Of a stretch of DNA of 64,000 bases, positions 16,567 through 25,162 are shown in pieces. The stretch covers positions 124,001 through 188,000 of the forward strand of contig NZ_JAAOIW010000003.1 of NCBI RefSeq assembly GCF_011440305.1, read 5' to 3'. Made by a program: the position numbers and the translations under genes. The notes under the pieces are model-generated. The model saw only the letters and a program-made list of their open reading frames with translations. It did not search any database and was not told where the DNA came from. Numbering within the stretch: the stretch's first letter is position 1; each line of letters begins with the position of its first letter. The DNA comes from Paenibacillus agricola. Its GTDB lineage: Bacteria; Bacillota; Bacilli; Paenibacillales; NBRC-103111.

Positions 16567-18756
16567 TTAGACTTTGCCATATTGACCAGGGGATACTCCC
16601 TCATACCGCTTAAACATCCGGATAAATGTATTCGCGTTATTGCATCCGACCATCAATGCGACATCTTGAATTTTGATGTTGGGTTTGCCATTCATAATTT
16701 CCTTTGCCTTTTTTACACGGTAATTGTTTAGGTAATCCCTGAAATTTTCTCCTGTATAATTTTTAAACAGTGTGCTGACGTAGCTCGGCGAGAAATTAAA
16801 TTGCTGCGCAATGTCGTTTAGGGATAAATCCTTGTTGTAATATTGGTGAATAAATTTGAGCATCTGGGATGCTGTGGACTCATCTATTTCTCCATTTTCG
16901 TTTATGATACGTTCAATCATGCCTGTGAATAATCCGAAAATAGCGTGCTTCAGTTGCTGCAAATCGGAGCAACGCATCAACTTTGGATATAATTTTTCAT
17001 CTGCCGCGGAAAGTCCAGATTTAAGCATGCGAGCCTGCTGGTTGATCCGGTTTACCGTGGAAACGATTGCAATAATAAATTGAGAACGTTTTTCGATGCT
17101 AAGACGGCGAATGTCCAGATTTTCCTCAAGCAGCTTATTCAGAACAGACAAAGTCTTGTCTGTGTTCCCGGCAACGACACCAGCAATGAGGTCCCGTTCC
17201 AATTCCAACGGATAGTAATATCCGGTATTGCGAAGATCCTTCAGCTCGTCAGCGGTAATGACTGCCCTGCGGTCCAGCACGTAACGGTATTCCATAATAT
17301 TCAGCGCTTCGTTGAAAGATTTTTCCGCATCCTCAATTCGGTTCACAGGCCCCCCGACTGCAGCGACCAGATCAATCCCGAAATTTTGACCGATGTCCCC
17401 AAGGATGTTGGTCAATAGCAGTTTTGTCTTCCGAATATCATTTTCACAAAAAAGCAAAACAAACCTTCTATAATCCAAATCGAGCGTTTCACACGTCATT
17501 TCACTGGGAAGCAGTTGTTCCATCAGCTGTGATACCTGAGACATGATTTCAAAAAGAGGCGTCTTGGAATATTTTTCCTCCCAATCAACTTCGTTGACGA
17601 CTTGGACGATTGCCACTGTCAGGGGTCCCGAAATACCGGTCAGCCCGTAAGTATCCAATTCATGGCGAATATGGCTCTTGGGAACTAATCCGAACAACAA
17701 ATCACGGATCCATTTCTTCTTGAGCGGCAGCTTATTGCAGTGGATCGTCTGCCTCAAGCTTTCATTTATTTGGAGAATGCCGTCCGCTGTGGACTGGATA
17801 AAGGCTATCTCGTCTTTACCTACTGGCTGGGCATATCCCTTAAACTGATTGACTGTTTTTTGAATCGGTCGATAAGTACGGTTTGCGACGAACAAAGCCA
17901 TCAGCAATCCGACCAAAGCAAGCACCAAATAAATAATTGCGGATTCCTTAATTAGTGATTCCAACTGAGGTTTCAACGTGTTTTTTCTGACAATATAACT
18001 GAACTTCAGATCGTTAAATACTTGCGAAGCCGTTTCCTGTATCGTGTAACCGCTTTCAATTAACTCCCCCGGATGCTTCAGCCAAGCATCCACCGTCTTT
18101 ACGTCAAGCATGCCGTTCAAAGCGACAAGCTGTCCGTTCTTGATCAGCGCAAAGGCTTCGGCTCGATCGGACATCGCCGGAAGCAAATAGCCTTCGTAAA
18201 ATGAAATATAAAACAATAAATCCAAGCTTGGCTCCTTTTTTACCAAGGTAACCTTCCGGTCTCCAGAAACCGTAGTCGTATGTAGTATAAGCGATTTTGA
18301 AAATGTTCCTTTGGAAAAAGAGTCCATAAGCTCGGGAGCCAAACCAATTTCTTTATAAAAGCTTGCTTTGTTTATTGTATTTTTGGGAGTGATGATCAAG
18401 TCATCCTCAAGCTTGCCGATCCCTATCGTGAAGCCAAAATTGGAGAAAGCATCGAAGTTTTTGCTTAGTTCATTATAAATACTGGTGACTAAATAATAGT
18501 TACGTTCCCCATTGTAAGCGTATTCTAAAACTTGCACATTGACCTTTAGTTGGTTAATGAGATTGGAGACGATGTTTAATTGGGTATCGATCTTGTTTTT
18601 AGCTTCCCTTAAAAAGGTATCCTGTCTATGCTTCAAATCCAACTGCATGATTTCATTATTTTTGTAAAAAAACGTACAGGAGACGATTAAAGTATAAACA
18701 AACACAATAGAGACGTAGGCGATAAACAATCGGAAGAAAAACTTTTTTTGCCGCAT
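16567..18756 (-). CDS. Membrane-anchored AraC-family regulator with extracellular sensor (YesS-like)
   Basis: A 729-aa one-component regulator. TM1 spans about residues 9-30, an extracellular Cache-like sensor about 31-270, TM2 about 272-291 followed by a HAMP-like start, a long cytoplasmic middle region about 340-620, and an AraC DNA-binding domain about 630-729 (LSLNDIAQQFNFSPSYV and IQDVALMVGCNNANTF). ATG 18754-18756 follows GAGGAGG. Such proteins sense extracellular carbohydrate and switch on the neighbouring importer operon without a separate kinase. Its place just upstream of the LplABC-like operon, in the same orientation and with its own terminator, makes that operon the likely target. 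Confidence 0.9.
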   Translation of the reverse strand: MRQKKFFFRLFIAYVSIVFVYTLIVSCTFFYKNNEIMQLDLKHRQDTFLREAKNKIDTQLNIVSNLINQLKVNVQVLEYAYNGERNYYLVTSIYNELSKNFDAFSNFGFTIGIGKLEDDLIITPKNTINKASFYKEIGLAPELMDSFSKGTFSKSLILHTTTVSGDRKVTLVKKEPSLDLLFYISFYEGYLLPAMSDRAEAFALIKNGQLVALNGMLDVKTVDAWLKHPGELIESGYTIQETASQVFNDLKFSYIVRKNTLKPQLESLIKESAIIYLVLALVGLLMALFVANRTYRPIQKTVNQFKGYAQPVGKDEIAFIQSTADGILQINESLRQTIHCNKLPLKKKWIRDLLFGLVPKSHIRHELDTYGLTGISGPLTVAIVQVVNEVDWEEKYSKTPLFEIMSQVSQLMEQLLPSEMTCETLDLDYRRFVLLFCENDIRKTKLLLTNILGDIGQNFGIDLVAAVGGPVNRIEDAEKSFNEALNIMEYRYVLDRRAVITADELKDLRNTGYYYPLELERDLIAGVVAGNTDKTLSVLNKLLEENLDIRRLSIEKRSQFIIAIVSTVNRINQQARMLKSGLSAADEKLYPKLMRCSDLQQLKHAIFGLFTGMIERIINENGEIDESTASQMLKFIHQYYNKDLSLNDIAQQFNFSPSYVSTLFKNYTGENFRDYLNNYRVKKAKEIMNGKPNIKIQDVALMVGCNNANTFIRMFKRYEGVSPGQYGKV

Positions 18757-18902
18757 TCTAAAGCCTCCTCTATAGTTAGCACTATCGATGGAAACGCATT
18801 CATATTTGCAACCTTATTATACCTCATAATACATACACTGTAACTTCACAATTTCACCTTTTAATTTTAATTTTAACATTTTACCATTCCAAAATAAGAA
18901 AA

Positions 18903-18925
18903 ACCGTCCGAAGCGATCGGACGGT
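18903..18925 (-). terminator. Terminator-like hairpin
   Basis: ACCGTCCGA and TCGGACGGT form a stem followed on the minus strand by a TTTTTC run. There is no gene directly before it, so it may stop read-through from the noncoding region into the regulator gene. Confidence 0.6.
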
Positions 18926-18962
18926 CCTTTGTTGTGCAAACCCATACCTTTGTACGTTGGGC

Positions 18963-19088
18963 GAGGACATGGATATGCGGTTCCACTCGCTGTTGAAGTT
19001 CGTATTCCTTGAATTTTGGCTTACAGTGGTTGGAACACGAACTTCAAAGGCGAACGCTATCGCTCCTCCACCCCATACCCATGTCCTC
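18963..19088. repeat. Large imperfect palindromic intergenic element
   Basis: Outer arms GAGGACATGG (18963-18972) and CCATGTCCTC (19079-19088); inner arms TTGAAGTTCGTATTCC (18993-19008) and GGAACACGAACTTCAA (19032-19047), 16 bp with one mismatch. Nested arms in noncoding DNA suggest a REP- or MITE-like unit. Confidence 0.55.
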
Positions 19089-19463
19089 TTCCTTCTACTC
19101 CCTGCTTGTCGCTGCTTCTTTACTTCCTAAACCGGTCTGAAAGCCCGTATTCGCAGAGCCACGAAATTTCTGTACTTCTTTGATGACGTTGGGTCTTTTA
19201 TCAAAAATTCATATAAGGGCTAACCCTTCGGCTGCCCTAATACCCAAAAACATATAAGGCTCTATGCCCAAACCAGTGCTTAACGAATTTACAATCCATG
19301 AAATGAATGAGCTGGAATTTCTCCCGCTAATTGTGCTGGAACTGCACTAATAATTCATTTTACTGGAAAAACTCCAGCTAATGAGCCTCTTTTTTCAATT
19401 CGAGCCTATTACCTCGAGATAACGGCAATTTTTCCCTTTATTTGTTAAAAAAGGGTCTTATAA

Positions 19464-19496
19464 ATGAATGAACTGGATCTTTTCCAGTTCATTCAT
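19464..19496. repeat. Perfect 14-bp inverted repeat in a CTGGA-repeat cluster
   Basis: ATGAATGAACTGGA and TCCAGTTCATTCAT around a five-base loop. Related fragments (GAGCTGGAATTTCTCCCGC at about 19309, ACTGGAAAAACTCCAGC at about 19362) lie just upstream, so this is the best preserved member of a small degenerate family. Confidence 0.5.
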
Positions 19497-19686
19497 CCAC
19501 GGAATGGCCAGGGGCTCCATACTGTTCGTGTATTGCTCATTTTTCTCAACCTGTTCCTGACTTCTTGTCTACTTCATTAGACTTTACTTCGTCAAGCACT
19601 GTTGTGAGCGTTGAGCCACATATAAATTCTTATATATCGAAAAAGTCCTTGGGATTTAAGGACTTCTTCTCAGCGCTGTGAATCAA

Positions 19687-19739
19687 AAACCCATAAAAGC
19701 TTAAGCTCCTTATTATGGAACTCAACCATGTATGGGTTT
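19687..19739 (-). terminator. Terminator of the MgtC-family gene
   Basis: AAACCCATA and TATGGGTTT arms around a 35-base loop, followed on the minus strand by TTTTTGATT, 12 bases after the gene's stop. Confidence 0.6.
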
Positions 19740-19750
19740 GCATGATCATG

Positions 19751-20521
19751 TTATTCCGGTAATCGCTCCTCTTTGGAGGCATAATTTTTCATGGTCGATA
19801 TATGTTGGGATTCTAATGAAAGAACCACATCCATCGCAGCGATTTGCTCGAGTGCTATGATAAGTTTTTCCTGTTTTTGGATTTTAAGACTGAATAGCAT
19901 ATGCATGGATGGTGCCGAAGAATCCAGAGCTGTTAAGTTCTCTTTCGGGATCATTTTCAAATTGATAATTTGCAAATCATAATTTCCAAATATCGTAGCG
20001 ATCATGCCTAGTGATCCGGGATTATCGATGATTTGAATGTCCACCTCATAGTATCGCCGGTGTCTAAGCAAATGCCGTTCCCATTTATTCAGTAAAAACA
20101 AGCTGATTAACACAAGGAAGGTACACAGCATGGCACCCACATAGAAGCCGGCTCCCACGCTCAGTCCGATAGCAGCCACAACCCAGACCGAAGCCGCTGT
20201 GGTTAAACCCTTAATCATGTTGCCATTGCGCAGAATAGCCCCTGCTCCCAAAAATCCGATACCGCTAATGACTTGAGCCGCCAAACGAGCGGGATCCATC
20301 CGTACATTGCCTTCATTGACGAATTGCGAGAACCCATAGCTGGATAGCAGCATAATCGTTGCCGATCCGAGACATACCAAAATATGAGTGCGAAAGCCTG
20401 CAGCATGGTTGCTCCATTCCCGTTCAATCCCGATTAATCCGCCAAGTATAACCGCTAGAATCATCCTAACCGTCAGCTCCAGATGCGTTATTTCCCAGAC
20501 GCTAGCCGTAGCAAATGTCAA
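19751..20521 (-). CDS. MgtC/SapB family membrane protein
   Basis: A 256-aa protein. The start is TTG 20519-20521, nine bases after GGGAGG. The N-terminal half has about four transmembrane helices with the family signature LGGLIGIEREWSNHAAGFRTH and GIGFLGAGAILR; the C-terminal part (about 155-250) is a soluble ACT-like domain. The family is tied to Mg2+ homeostasis and membrane energetics, but the molecular function is debated. It has its own terminator and is separated from the ugp operon by another, so it is probably a single-gene unit. Confidence 0.9.
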   Translation of the reverse strand: MTFATASVWEITHLELTVRMILAVILGGLIGIEREWSNHAAGFRTHILVCLGSATIMLLSSYGFSQFVNEGNVRMDPARLAAQVISGIGFLGAGAILRNGNMIKGLTTAASVWVVAAIGLSVGAGFYVGAMLCTFLVLISLFLLNKWERHLLRHRRYYEVDIQIIDNPGSLGMIATIFGNYDLQIINLKMIPKENLTALDSSAPSMHMLFSLKIQKQEKLIIALEQIAAMDVVLSLESQHISTMKNYASKEERLPE

Positions 20522-20577
20522 TGCAGCCAGCCTCCCATCCTTTGAAATTCATCATGTGCTGCTTAACTATATAAATG

Positions 20578-20613
20578 TAAAAAGGCACCTGCTCTCGGCT
20601 CGATGCCTTTTTA
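20578..20613 (-). terminator. Terminator of the ugp operon
   Basis: AAAAAGGCA and TGCCTTTTT arms; on the minus strand the stem ends in a T-run. It lies 45 bases after the phosphodiesterase stop. Confidence 0.75.
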
Positions 20614-20657
20614 CCAAGCCACACTTCTACCGAAGCTTCTTAAATAGAGTTTTTTAT

Positions 20658-21404
20658 TTATTTGGAAGAATCCCTGTCTTTCAACAAAGCTTTCAACCTT
20701 CCAGGAAAGTCCGTAATGATGCCCGAAACCCCAAAATCAGATAACTGCAGCAGATCCTTTTCTTCGTTGGCCGTATAAGGGTAGACATAAAGCCCGTTCT
20801 CTGTCGCCTTCCGCACATCCTCGATATCTAACAATTGAAAGTAAGGGTGGAGTGAATACACCTCCACATCAAAACTATGCGCGTAAGCGGTCGGGTCTAG
20901 TAAATTGGATTGATACAAAAGCCCGATCTTCGCTTCCGGTTCCATTTGCTTGATCCTTCTAACACACTTATGATCGAAGGAGGAAATGATGACGTTATTC
21001 AAACGGTTACTTCTACGCAGCATTTCAACTAACTTACGCTCCATTCTGCCTTCGTATGAATATTTCACTTCCACATTAATCATAATGGTATCGGGTACCA
21101 GCTTAAAGACCTCATCCAAGGTCGGGATAGTCTCCCCTTTAAAATCATCACCAAACCAAGAACCCGCATCATAATTCTTAATTTCCGACAAGCCTTTCTC
21201 CACAATCAGGCCTTTTCCGTTAGTTGTCCGGTCTAATGTCAAGTCATGGCATACGACGATTACCTCGTCAGCAGTCAAATGAACATCAAGCTCGATACCT
21301 TCGCATCCCTGGCTTAAACCGAGCCGGAAGGCAGCAAGCGTATTTTCTGGGGCCATCCCTTTGGCTCCACGGTGAGCAATTATCATCGGGTTCTTATTGG
21401 ACAT
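20658..21404 (-). CDS. ugpQ: Glycerophosphodiester phosphodiesterase
   Basis: A 248-aa GP-PDE TIM barrel that hydrolyses glycerophosphodiesters to glycerol-3-phosphate and an alcohol. ATG 21402-21404 follows GGAGGAAAC. Visible signatures: AHRGAKGMAPENT (catalytic His), EGIELDVHLT (metal ligands), VCHD and VEVKYS, and the late FSDFGVSGIITDFP segment. There is no signal peptide, so it acts inside the cell like UgpQ. It is the last gene of an operon that carries a UgpB-like lipoprotein and two permeases, so imported diesters would be cleaved on entry. Confidence 0.9.
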   Translation of the reverse strand: MSNKNPMIIAHRGAKGMAPENTLAAFRLGLSQGCEGIELDVHLTADEVIVVCHDLTLDRTTNGKGLIVEKGLSEIKNYDAGSWFGDDFKGETIPTLDEVFKLVPDTIMINVEVKYSYEGRMERKLVEMLRRSNRLNNVIISSFDHKCVRRIKQMEPEAKIGLLYQSNLLDPTAYAHSFDVEVYSLHPYFQLLDIEDVRKATENGLYVYPYTANEEKDLLQLSDFGVSGIITDFPGRLKALLKDRDSSK

Positions 21405-21457
21405 ATTTGTTTCCTCCAGTTCCTTTCCAGCCAGTGGATGCAAGCCCTAGCCTATTA

Positions 21458-22831
21458 TTATTTCACTGTTTTATTGTACGTTTGAATCTTTGAAGTTATT
21501 TCTTTTGCCGCTGCATCCAAAGCTTCCTTCGGCGACTTCTTGTTGTTGAGCACTTCTTCGATCGCACCTTCAACAATTTGTCTTGCTTCCGGGAATACAC
21601 CCATAACCGCGCCTTGCGTTGCTGTGTTCAGCTTTGTTTGGTGCAGTTGGTCAATCGCAGTCTGGAACTGAGGGAACTGTTTTAGGTTTGTCTTTATCAG
21701 CTCTTCGTCATAGGCTTTTTTGGTGATCGGGAAGTATCCGGTATTGACGCTCCAGTAGGCTTGCTCCTTGGGCGTAGTCAAGAATTTGATAAACTCCCAA
21801 GTCGCTTTTTGTTCATCATCCGGGCGATTGTTCATCATCCATAAGCTGGCTCCTCCGACGACGACGCCACCTTCTTTCCCGTCCGCAGGTTTCGGCAAGA
21901 AACCGGTGCCAACTTCGAATTTTCCGCCTGAGCTATCCACAAGCCCTTTAAGCGCTGCCGTGGACTCCAGGATCATAGCAACCTGCCCAGTAGAAAATGC
22001 CTTCTTGGAATCGTCTGTTTTGCGTCCTAGATTGTTTGCGGCTTTTGTGTCCACCAAGTCCTTCCACCAGGTTAACACTTTCACTCCCTCTTCTGAGTTC
22101 ACCGTTGATTCGGTGGCCGCAGCGGTCCGACCGTTTCCGTTGTTTACGAATTCCGCGCCTTGGTTGGCCAGTAGCTGCTCCACGAACCAACCATAAATGG
22201 CAAAGTTTGCTCCAGTGGCTTTACCAGATTTAGTAATGGTATCAGCTGCAGTCTTTAATTCCTCGAAAGTTTTTGGAGGTTTTGCCGGATCAAGACCAGC
22301 TGCTTTAAACAAATCTTTATTGTAATAAAGAACAGGATTGGATGTGTTAAACGGCATAGAGTACAGTTTGCCACCCAGGGTATAGTACCCAGCGATATTC
22401 GGTTCTAACTGTGACGCATCCCACTTATCTGCATCGATGAAGTTTTGCATAGGCGTAATCGCTTTGGAATCGATCATGAAGCGGCTGCCAATCTCATACA
22501 TCTGTACCACTGAAGGCCCTTCGCTTGTACCCATCGTTGCCTTCAATTTGCTAAGCAGCTCGTCGTAGCTTCCTTGATAAACAGCTTCTACTTTAATTTT
22601 ATCCTGAGAAGCGTTAAAATTCGTCGCCAATTGTTCAACGACTTTCGTATTTGCGCCACCCATCGCGTGCCAGAAAACCACTTTCTTAGGTCCGCTTGCT
22701 GCTGGTGCTGTTCCTGATTTGGCCGGCTCTGCTTTTTTGCTTTCCGTGCCTTCCCCCATATTTACGCTGCATGCTGTTATGAAAACCATGATGACTGCCA
22801 TAAATAAACTTGCTAACCCTTTTTTCGCCAT
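21458..22831 (-). CDS. ugpB: UgpB-like glycerol-3-phosphate/glycerophosphodiester-binding lipoprotein
   Basis: Extracellular solute-binding lipoprotein of 457 aa. ATG 22829-22831 follows AGGAGAGGG. The signal peptide ends at the lipobox FITACSV. Several stretches match what I remember of E. coli UgpB: VVFWHAMGG, VQMYEIGSRFM, the PFNTSNPVLYYNKDLFKAAG region and AKPPKTFEEL. Together with the neighbouring UgpQ-like phosphodiesterase this supports a glycerophosphodiester or glycerol-3-phosphate importer. Gap to the permease gene upstream is 76 bases. Confidence 0.88.
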   Translation of the reverse strand: MAKKGLASLFMAVIMVFITACSVNMGEGTESKKAEPAKSGTAPAASGPKKVVFWHAMGGANTKVVEQLATNFNASQDKIKVEAVYQGSYDELLSKLKATMGTSEGPSVVQMYEIGSRFMIDSKAITPMQNFIDADKWDASQLEPNIAGYYTLGGKLYSMPFNTSNPVLYYNKDLFKAAGLDPAKPPKTFEELKTAADTITKSGKATGANFAIYGWFVEQLLANQGAEFVNNGNGRTAAATESTVNSEEGVKVLTWWKDLVDTKAANNLGRKTDDSKKAFSTGQVAMILESTAALKGLVDSSGGKFEVGTGFLPKPADGKEGGVVVGGASLWMMNNRPDDEQKATWEFIKFLTTPKEQAYWSVNTGYFPITKKAYDEELIKTNLKQFPQFQTAIDQLHQTKLNTATQGAVMGVFPEARQIVEGAIEEVLNNKKSPKEALDAAAKEITSKIQTYNKTVK

Positions 22832-22907
22832 TGTCTAACCCTCTCCTCGCTCAAAGTAAATGACCTATATGATAAGCCTGTTAAGTAACAGACGGATCAA
22901 CACAAAT

Positions 22908-23732
22908 TTATCCTTTTAATGCTCCTGCGGTAATTCCCCGTACTAGTTGTTTCACGCCAAAGGCCAACAATAGGAATGAAGGAAGCAGTACCACCGTGAC
23001 TCCCGCCAAAATAAGATTCCACGACATCACTTCGGCATGCTGCAGCATGGCAACACCAATTTGTACGGTTCTCATGGAGGCCCGGTTTGTAATCAAAAGA
23101 GGCCATAAATAGTGGTTCCAATGCGTAAGGAAAATATAAACGGCTAACGTGGCAAGGGCTGGTCGGGAAAGCGGAAGCACAATGGAGAAAAAGTTCCGAA
23201 GGTGCCCACATCCGTCAATTTTTGCCGCATCAAACAATTCATTTGGAAGCTGCAGGAAAAACTGGCGAAGCATAAATACCCCGAAGGCACCGGCCATAAA
23301 GGGAACGATCAGCCCCTGATAGCTGTCCATCCATCCCCATCCTTTAATAGTCAGGTAATTCGGAATGATGGTAACTTCCCAAGGTATCATCATGGTCGAA
23401 AGAAAGACGGCGAACAAAATTTTCTTTCCCCTGAAAGTGAGGAATGAAAAGGCGTAAGCAGCCAAACTTGAAGTGATAACTTGGCTCAATGTGATCCCCG
23501 AAGAGACAATAACGCTATTCAGGATAAAACGGATGATTGGAAACCCGGAAACTGCATTCTTGAAATTTTCCAGATATAACTGAGAAGGAAATAATGGCGG
23601 TGGAAAGTTCGATACTTCCTTATCCGTCATAAACGATGAGAACACCGTAAATATAAGCGGATACAAAACTACTAGGGACAGCACGATTAGCAACAAGTAA
23701 TTTAGGGTGGGGACAATCCTTCTCGTTATCAT
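22908..23732 (-). CDS. ugpE: UgpE-like ABC permease
   Basis: A 274-aa inner-membrane permease with six predicted helices. The EAA loop reads FDAAKIDGCGHLRNFF and is followed by the usual VLPLSRPALATLAVYIFL. C-terminus RGITAGALKG. The ATG overlaps the ugpA stop by four bases and is preceded by GAGGG, so the two permeases are made together. Operon order ugpA-ugpE-ugpB-ugpQ. Confidence 0.88.
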   Translation of the reverse strand: MITRRIVPTLNYLLLIVLSLVVLYPLIFTVFSSFMTDKEVSNFPPPLFPSQLYLENFKNAVSGFPIIRFILNSVIVSSGITLSQVITSSLAAYAFSFLTFRGKKILFAVFLSTMMIPWEVTIIPNYLTIKGWGWMDSYQGLIVPFMAGAFGVFMLRQFFLQLPNELFDAAKIDGCGHLRNFFSIVLPLSRPALATLAVYIFLTHWNHYLWPLLITNRASMRTVQIGVAMLQHAEVMSWNLILAGVTVVLLPSFLLLAFGVKQLVRGITAGALKG

Positions 23733-24661
23733 TGATAATGCACCCTCTTTTCCAATACTTTAAACTGCACCACAGTTAAGATCATGATAATTACGAAGAG
23801 AATCAAAGCCTGTGCGCTGCCAATCCCGAAACGGAAATTGACGAAAGCGTCCTGGTAAATGGAATACACGATTACATTCGTTGAATTCATTGGACCGCCT
23901 TTGGTTAATATGTGAATTTGTCCGAAAGCCTGAAAGGCACCAATCACAGACACTATGAGGGCAAAAAAGATGGTAGGCGACAGAAGCGGCAAAACGATTT
24001 GGATAAAGGTACGAACCGCACTGGAACCGTCGATTTTAGCACTTTCATAAATTTCTTCCGGCACCCCTTGAAGGCCACTAGAAAGTACAATGAACAGAAA
24101 GCCCATATTCATCCATATTGTTAATAGAGAGATCGATACCAGTGCCCAGGAAGGGCTCGTTAACCAAGGGATCGGATCTATATGTACGAGGCTTAGAAAG
24201 TAATTGAACATACCTGCCGTCGGATGGAATAGCAAAAACCAGATAATCGATCCTGTACTTACCGAAATGACGATCGGTAAGGAAAATACGAACTGAAATA
24301 CTTTCATTCCCCGTAGTTTGTTATGTGTGATCGCCGCTAAAAGCAGGGACCATACGATCGAAGTGGGTACAGTTAGTAAGATAAACAGAAGAGTCACTTT
24401 CAAATTCGAATAGAACTGTCCGGATCCAAGCAAATCGATAAAATTATCGAGACCCACAAATTCGACGACCCTGCCACGTGGATCCGTAAGCGTCATACTT
24501 AAGTAGAGTGACTTGGCCATTGGATAAAAAAGAAACATAATAAATAAGATCAAAGAAGGGGCTAAGAATAAATATGCTAACGCGTTCTCCCCTCCCTTAC
24601 TTTTCTTTACTGGAACCATTTGATTTATATCCTTGTTTAAAGCGCTTTCATTAACTGCCAC
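23729..24661 (-). CDS. ugpA: UgpA-like ABC permease
   Basis: A 310-aa permease, first gene of the operon. Start GTG 24659-24661 lies eight bases after AAAGGGG. A soluble N-terminus of about 28 residues precedes six helices, starting ALAYLFLAPSLILFIMFLF; the EAA loop is YESAKIDGSSAVRTF. A cre-like box lies inside codons 5-9 (24637-24650). No ATPase (UgpC) gene is present, so a shared ATPase must energise the complex. Confidence 0.88.
   Translation of the reverse strand: MAVNESALNKDINQMVPVKKSKGGENALAYLFLAPSLILFIMFLFYPMAKSLYLSMTLTDPRGRVVEFVGLDNFIDLLGSGQFYSNLKVTLLFILLTVPTSIVWSLLLAAITHNKLRGMKVFQFVFSLPIVISVSTGSIIWFLLFHPTAGMFNYFLSLVHIDPIPWLTSPSWALVSISLLTIWMNMGFLFIVLSSGLQGVPEEIYESAKIDGSSAVRTFIQIVLPLLSPTIFFALIVSVIGAFQAFGQIHILTKGGPMNSTNVIVYSIYQDAFVNFRFGIGSAQALILFVIIMILTVVQFKVLEKRVHYQ
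24637..24650 (-). promoter_or_regulatory. cre-like CcpA box inside the start of ugpA
   Basis: TGAAAGCGCTTTAA on the minus strand differs at one conserved position from the cre consensus TGWAANCGNTNWCA. A second weaker half-match (TTAAGCGCTTTACCA, about 24701-24715) lies in the leader. Downstream cre boxes usually act as transcription roadblocks, which would give glucose repression of glycerol-phosphate uptake. Confidence 0.5.
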
Positions 24662-24789
24662 TCAGCATACCCCTTTCTTTCTAAAAGTTACATTCTTGAT
24701 TGGTAAAGCGCTTAATCTTAAAGCCAAATTGACCCCCTACCACCTTTCTGTCTTACTCTTTTTATAGAAGCTGTGTGAAAAATGGGGAT

Positions 24790-24834
24790 AAAAAAACACA
24801 TAAATCAACATGCCTATGGCATGAGGTCTATGTG
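24790..24834 (-). terminator. Leader terminator / candidate attenuator of the ugp operon
   Basis: CACATA...TATGTG outer arms and CATGCC/GGCATG inner arms form a hairpin followed on the minus strand by seven T residues. It lies about 30 bases downstream of the expected transcription start and about 130 bases before the ugpA start, so it would abort transcription unless antiterminated. Confidence 0.65.
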
Positions 24835-24872
24835 AGTCTCTTTGTCTCCATCACGTTTATTAACTTGTTCAC

Positions 24873-24902
24873 ATCATAATCGCTATTCGTTGGTTTTGTC
24901 AA
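24873..24902 (-). promoter_or_regulatory. SigA promoter of the ugp operon
   Basis: Minus-strand TTGACA (24897-24902) and TATGAT (24873-24878) with an 18-base spacer. Transcription should start near 24866, giving a leader of about 200 bases. Confidence 0.7.
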
Positions 24903-25055
24903 CTAAAGATTACAATCCTACATGGTTTAAATTCTCCGCCTTCTGCTTCTGCTAGTTATTTAAAGAGCTTTCAGGATGTTATCCGTCTGAATATAAGAAA
25001 AACTTGCAAATGAAAGAAGAAGAGGGAATTAAGAAAGGAATCAAGAATACAAATA

Positions 25056-25090
25056 AAGGCAACGGAGTAACACTTGTACTCCGTTGCCTT
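25056..25090 (-). terminator. Terminator of the three-component/importer operon
   Basis: Perfect 14-bp arms AAGGCAACGGAGTA and TACTCCGTTGCCTT around a seven-base loop, followed on the minus strand by TTTATTTG. Confidence 0.85.
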
Positions 25091-25162
25091 GCTTTGAGAT
25101 GGTTCATTTTCCGCAATTCGATTTCGTGCCAAATCATTGTTCGACCACTTTTATAATTCCAG

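Larger units (their letters stand above)
18757..19750. other. Long noncoding region with several inverted repeats
   Basis: No convincing gene in 994 bases. The right-hand end after 18757 is the promoter region of the AraC sensor gene. It then holds a terminator-like stem at 18903-18925, a long palindromic element at 18963-19088, scattered CTGGA/CCAG repeats at about 19308-19496, a short stem (AAGTCCTT/AAGGACTT) near 19645, and the MgtC terminator at 19687-19739. Confidence 0.7.
24662..25162. other. Regulatory region between the ugp operon and the upstream importer operon
   Basis: No gene. From left to right it contains the ugp leader with a cre-like site, a terminator-like hairpin at 24790-24834, a consensus promoter at 24873-24902, unexplained sequence to about 25050, and the terminator of the upstream operon at 25056-25090. 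Confidence 0.75.

Noticed and set aside
24790-24834. Reading the ugp leader hairpin as the terminator of the upstream importer operon
   Set aside because: That operon already has a strong terminator at 25056-25090, and a consensus promoter lies between the two hairpins.
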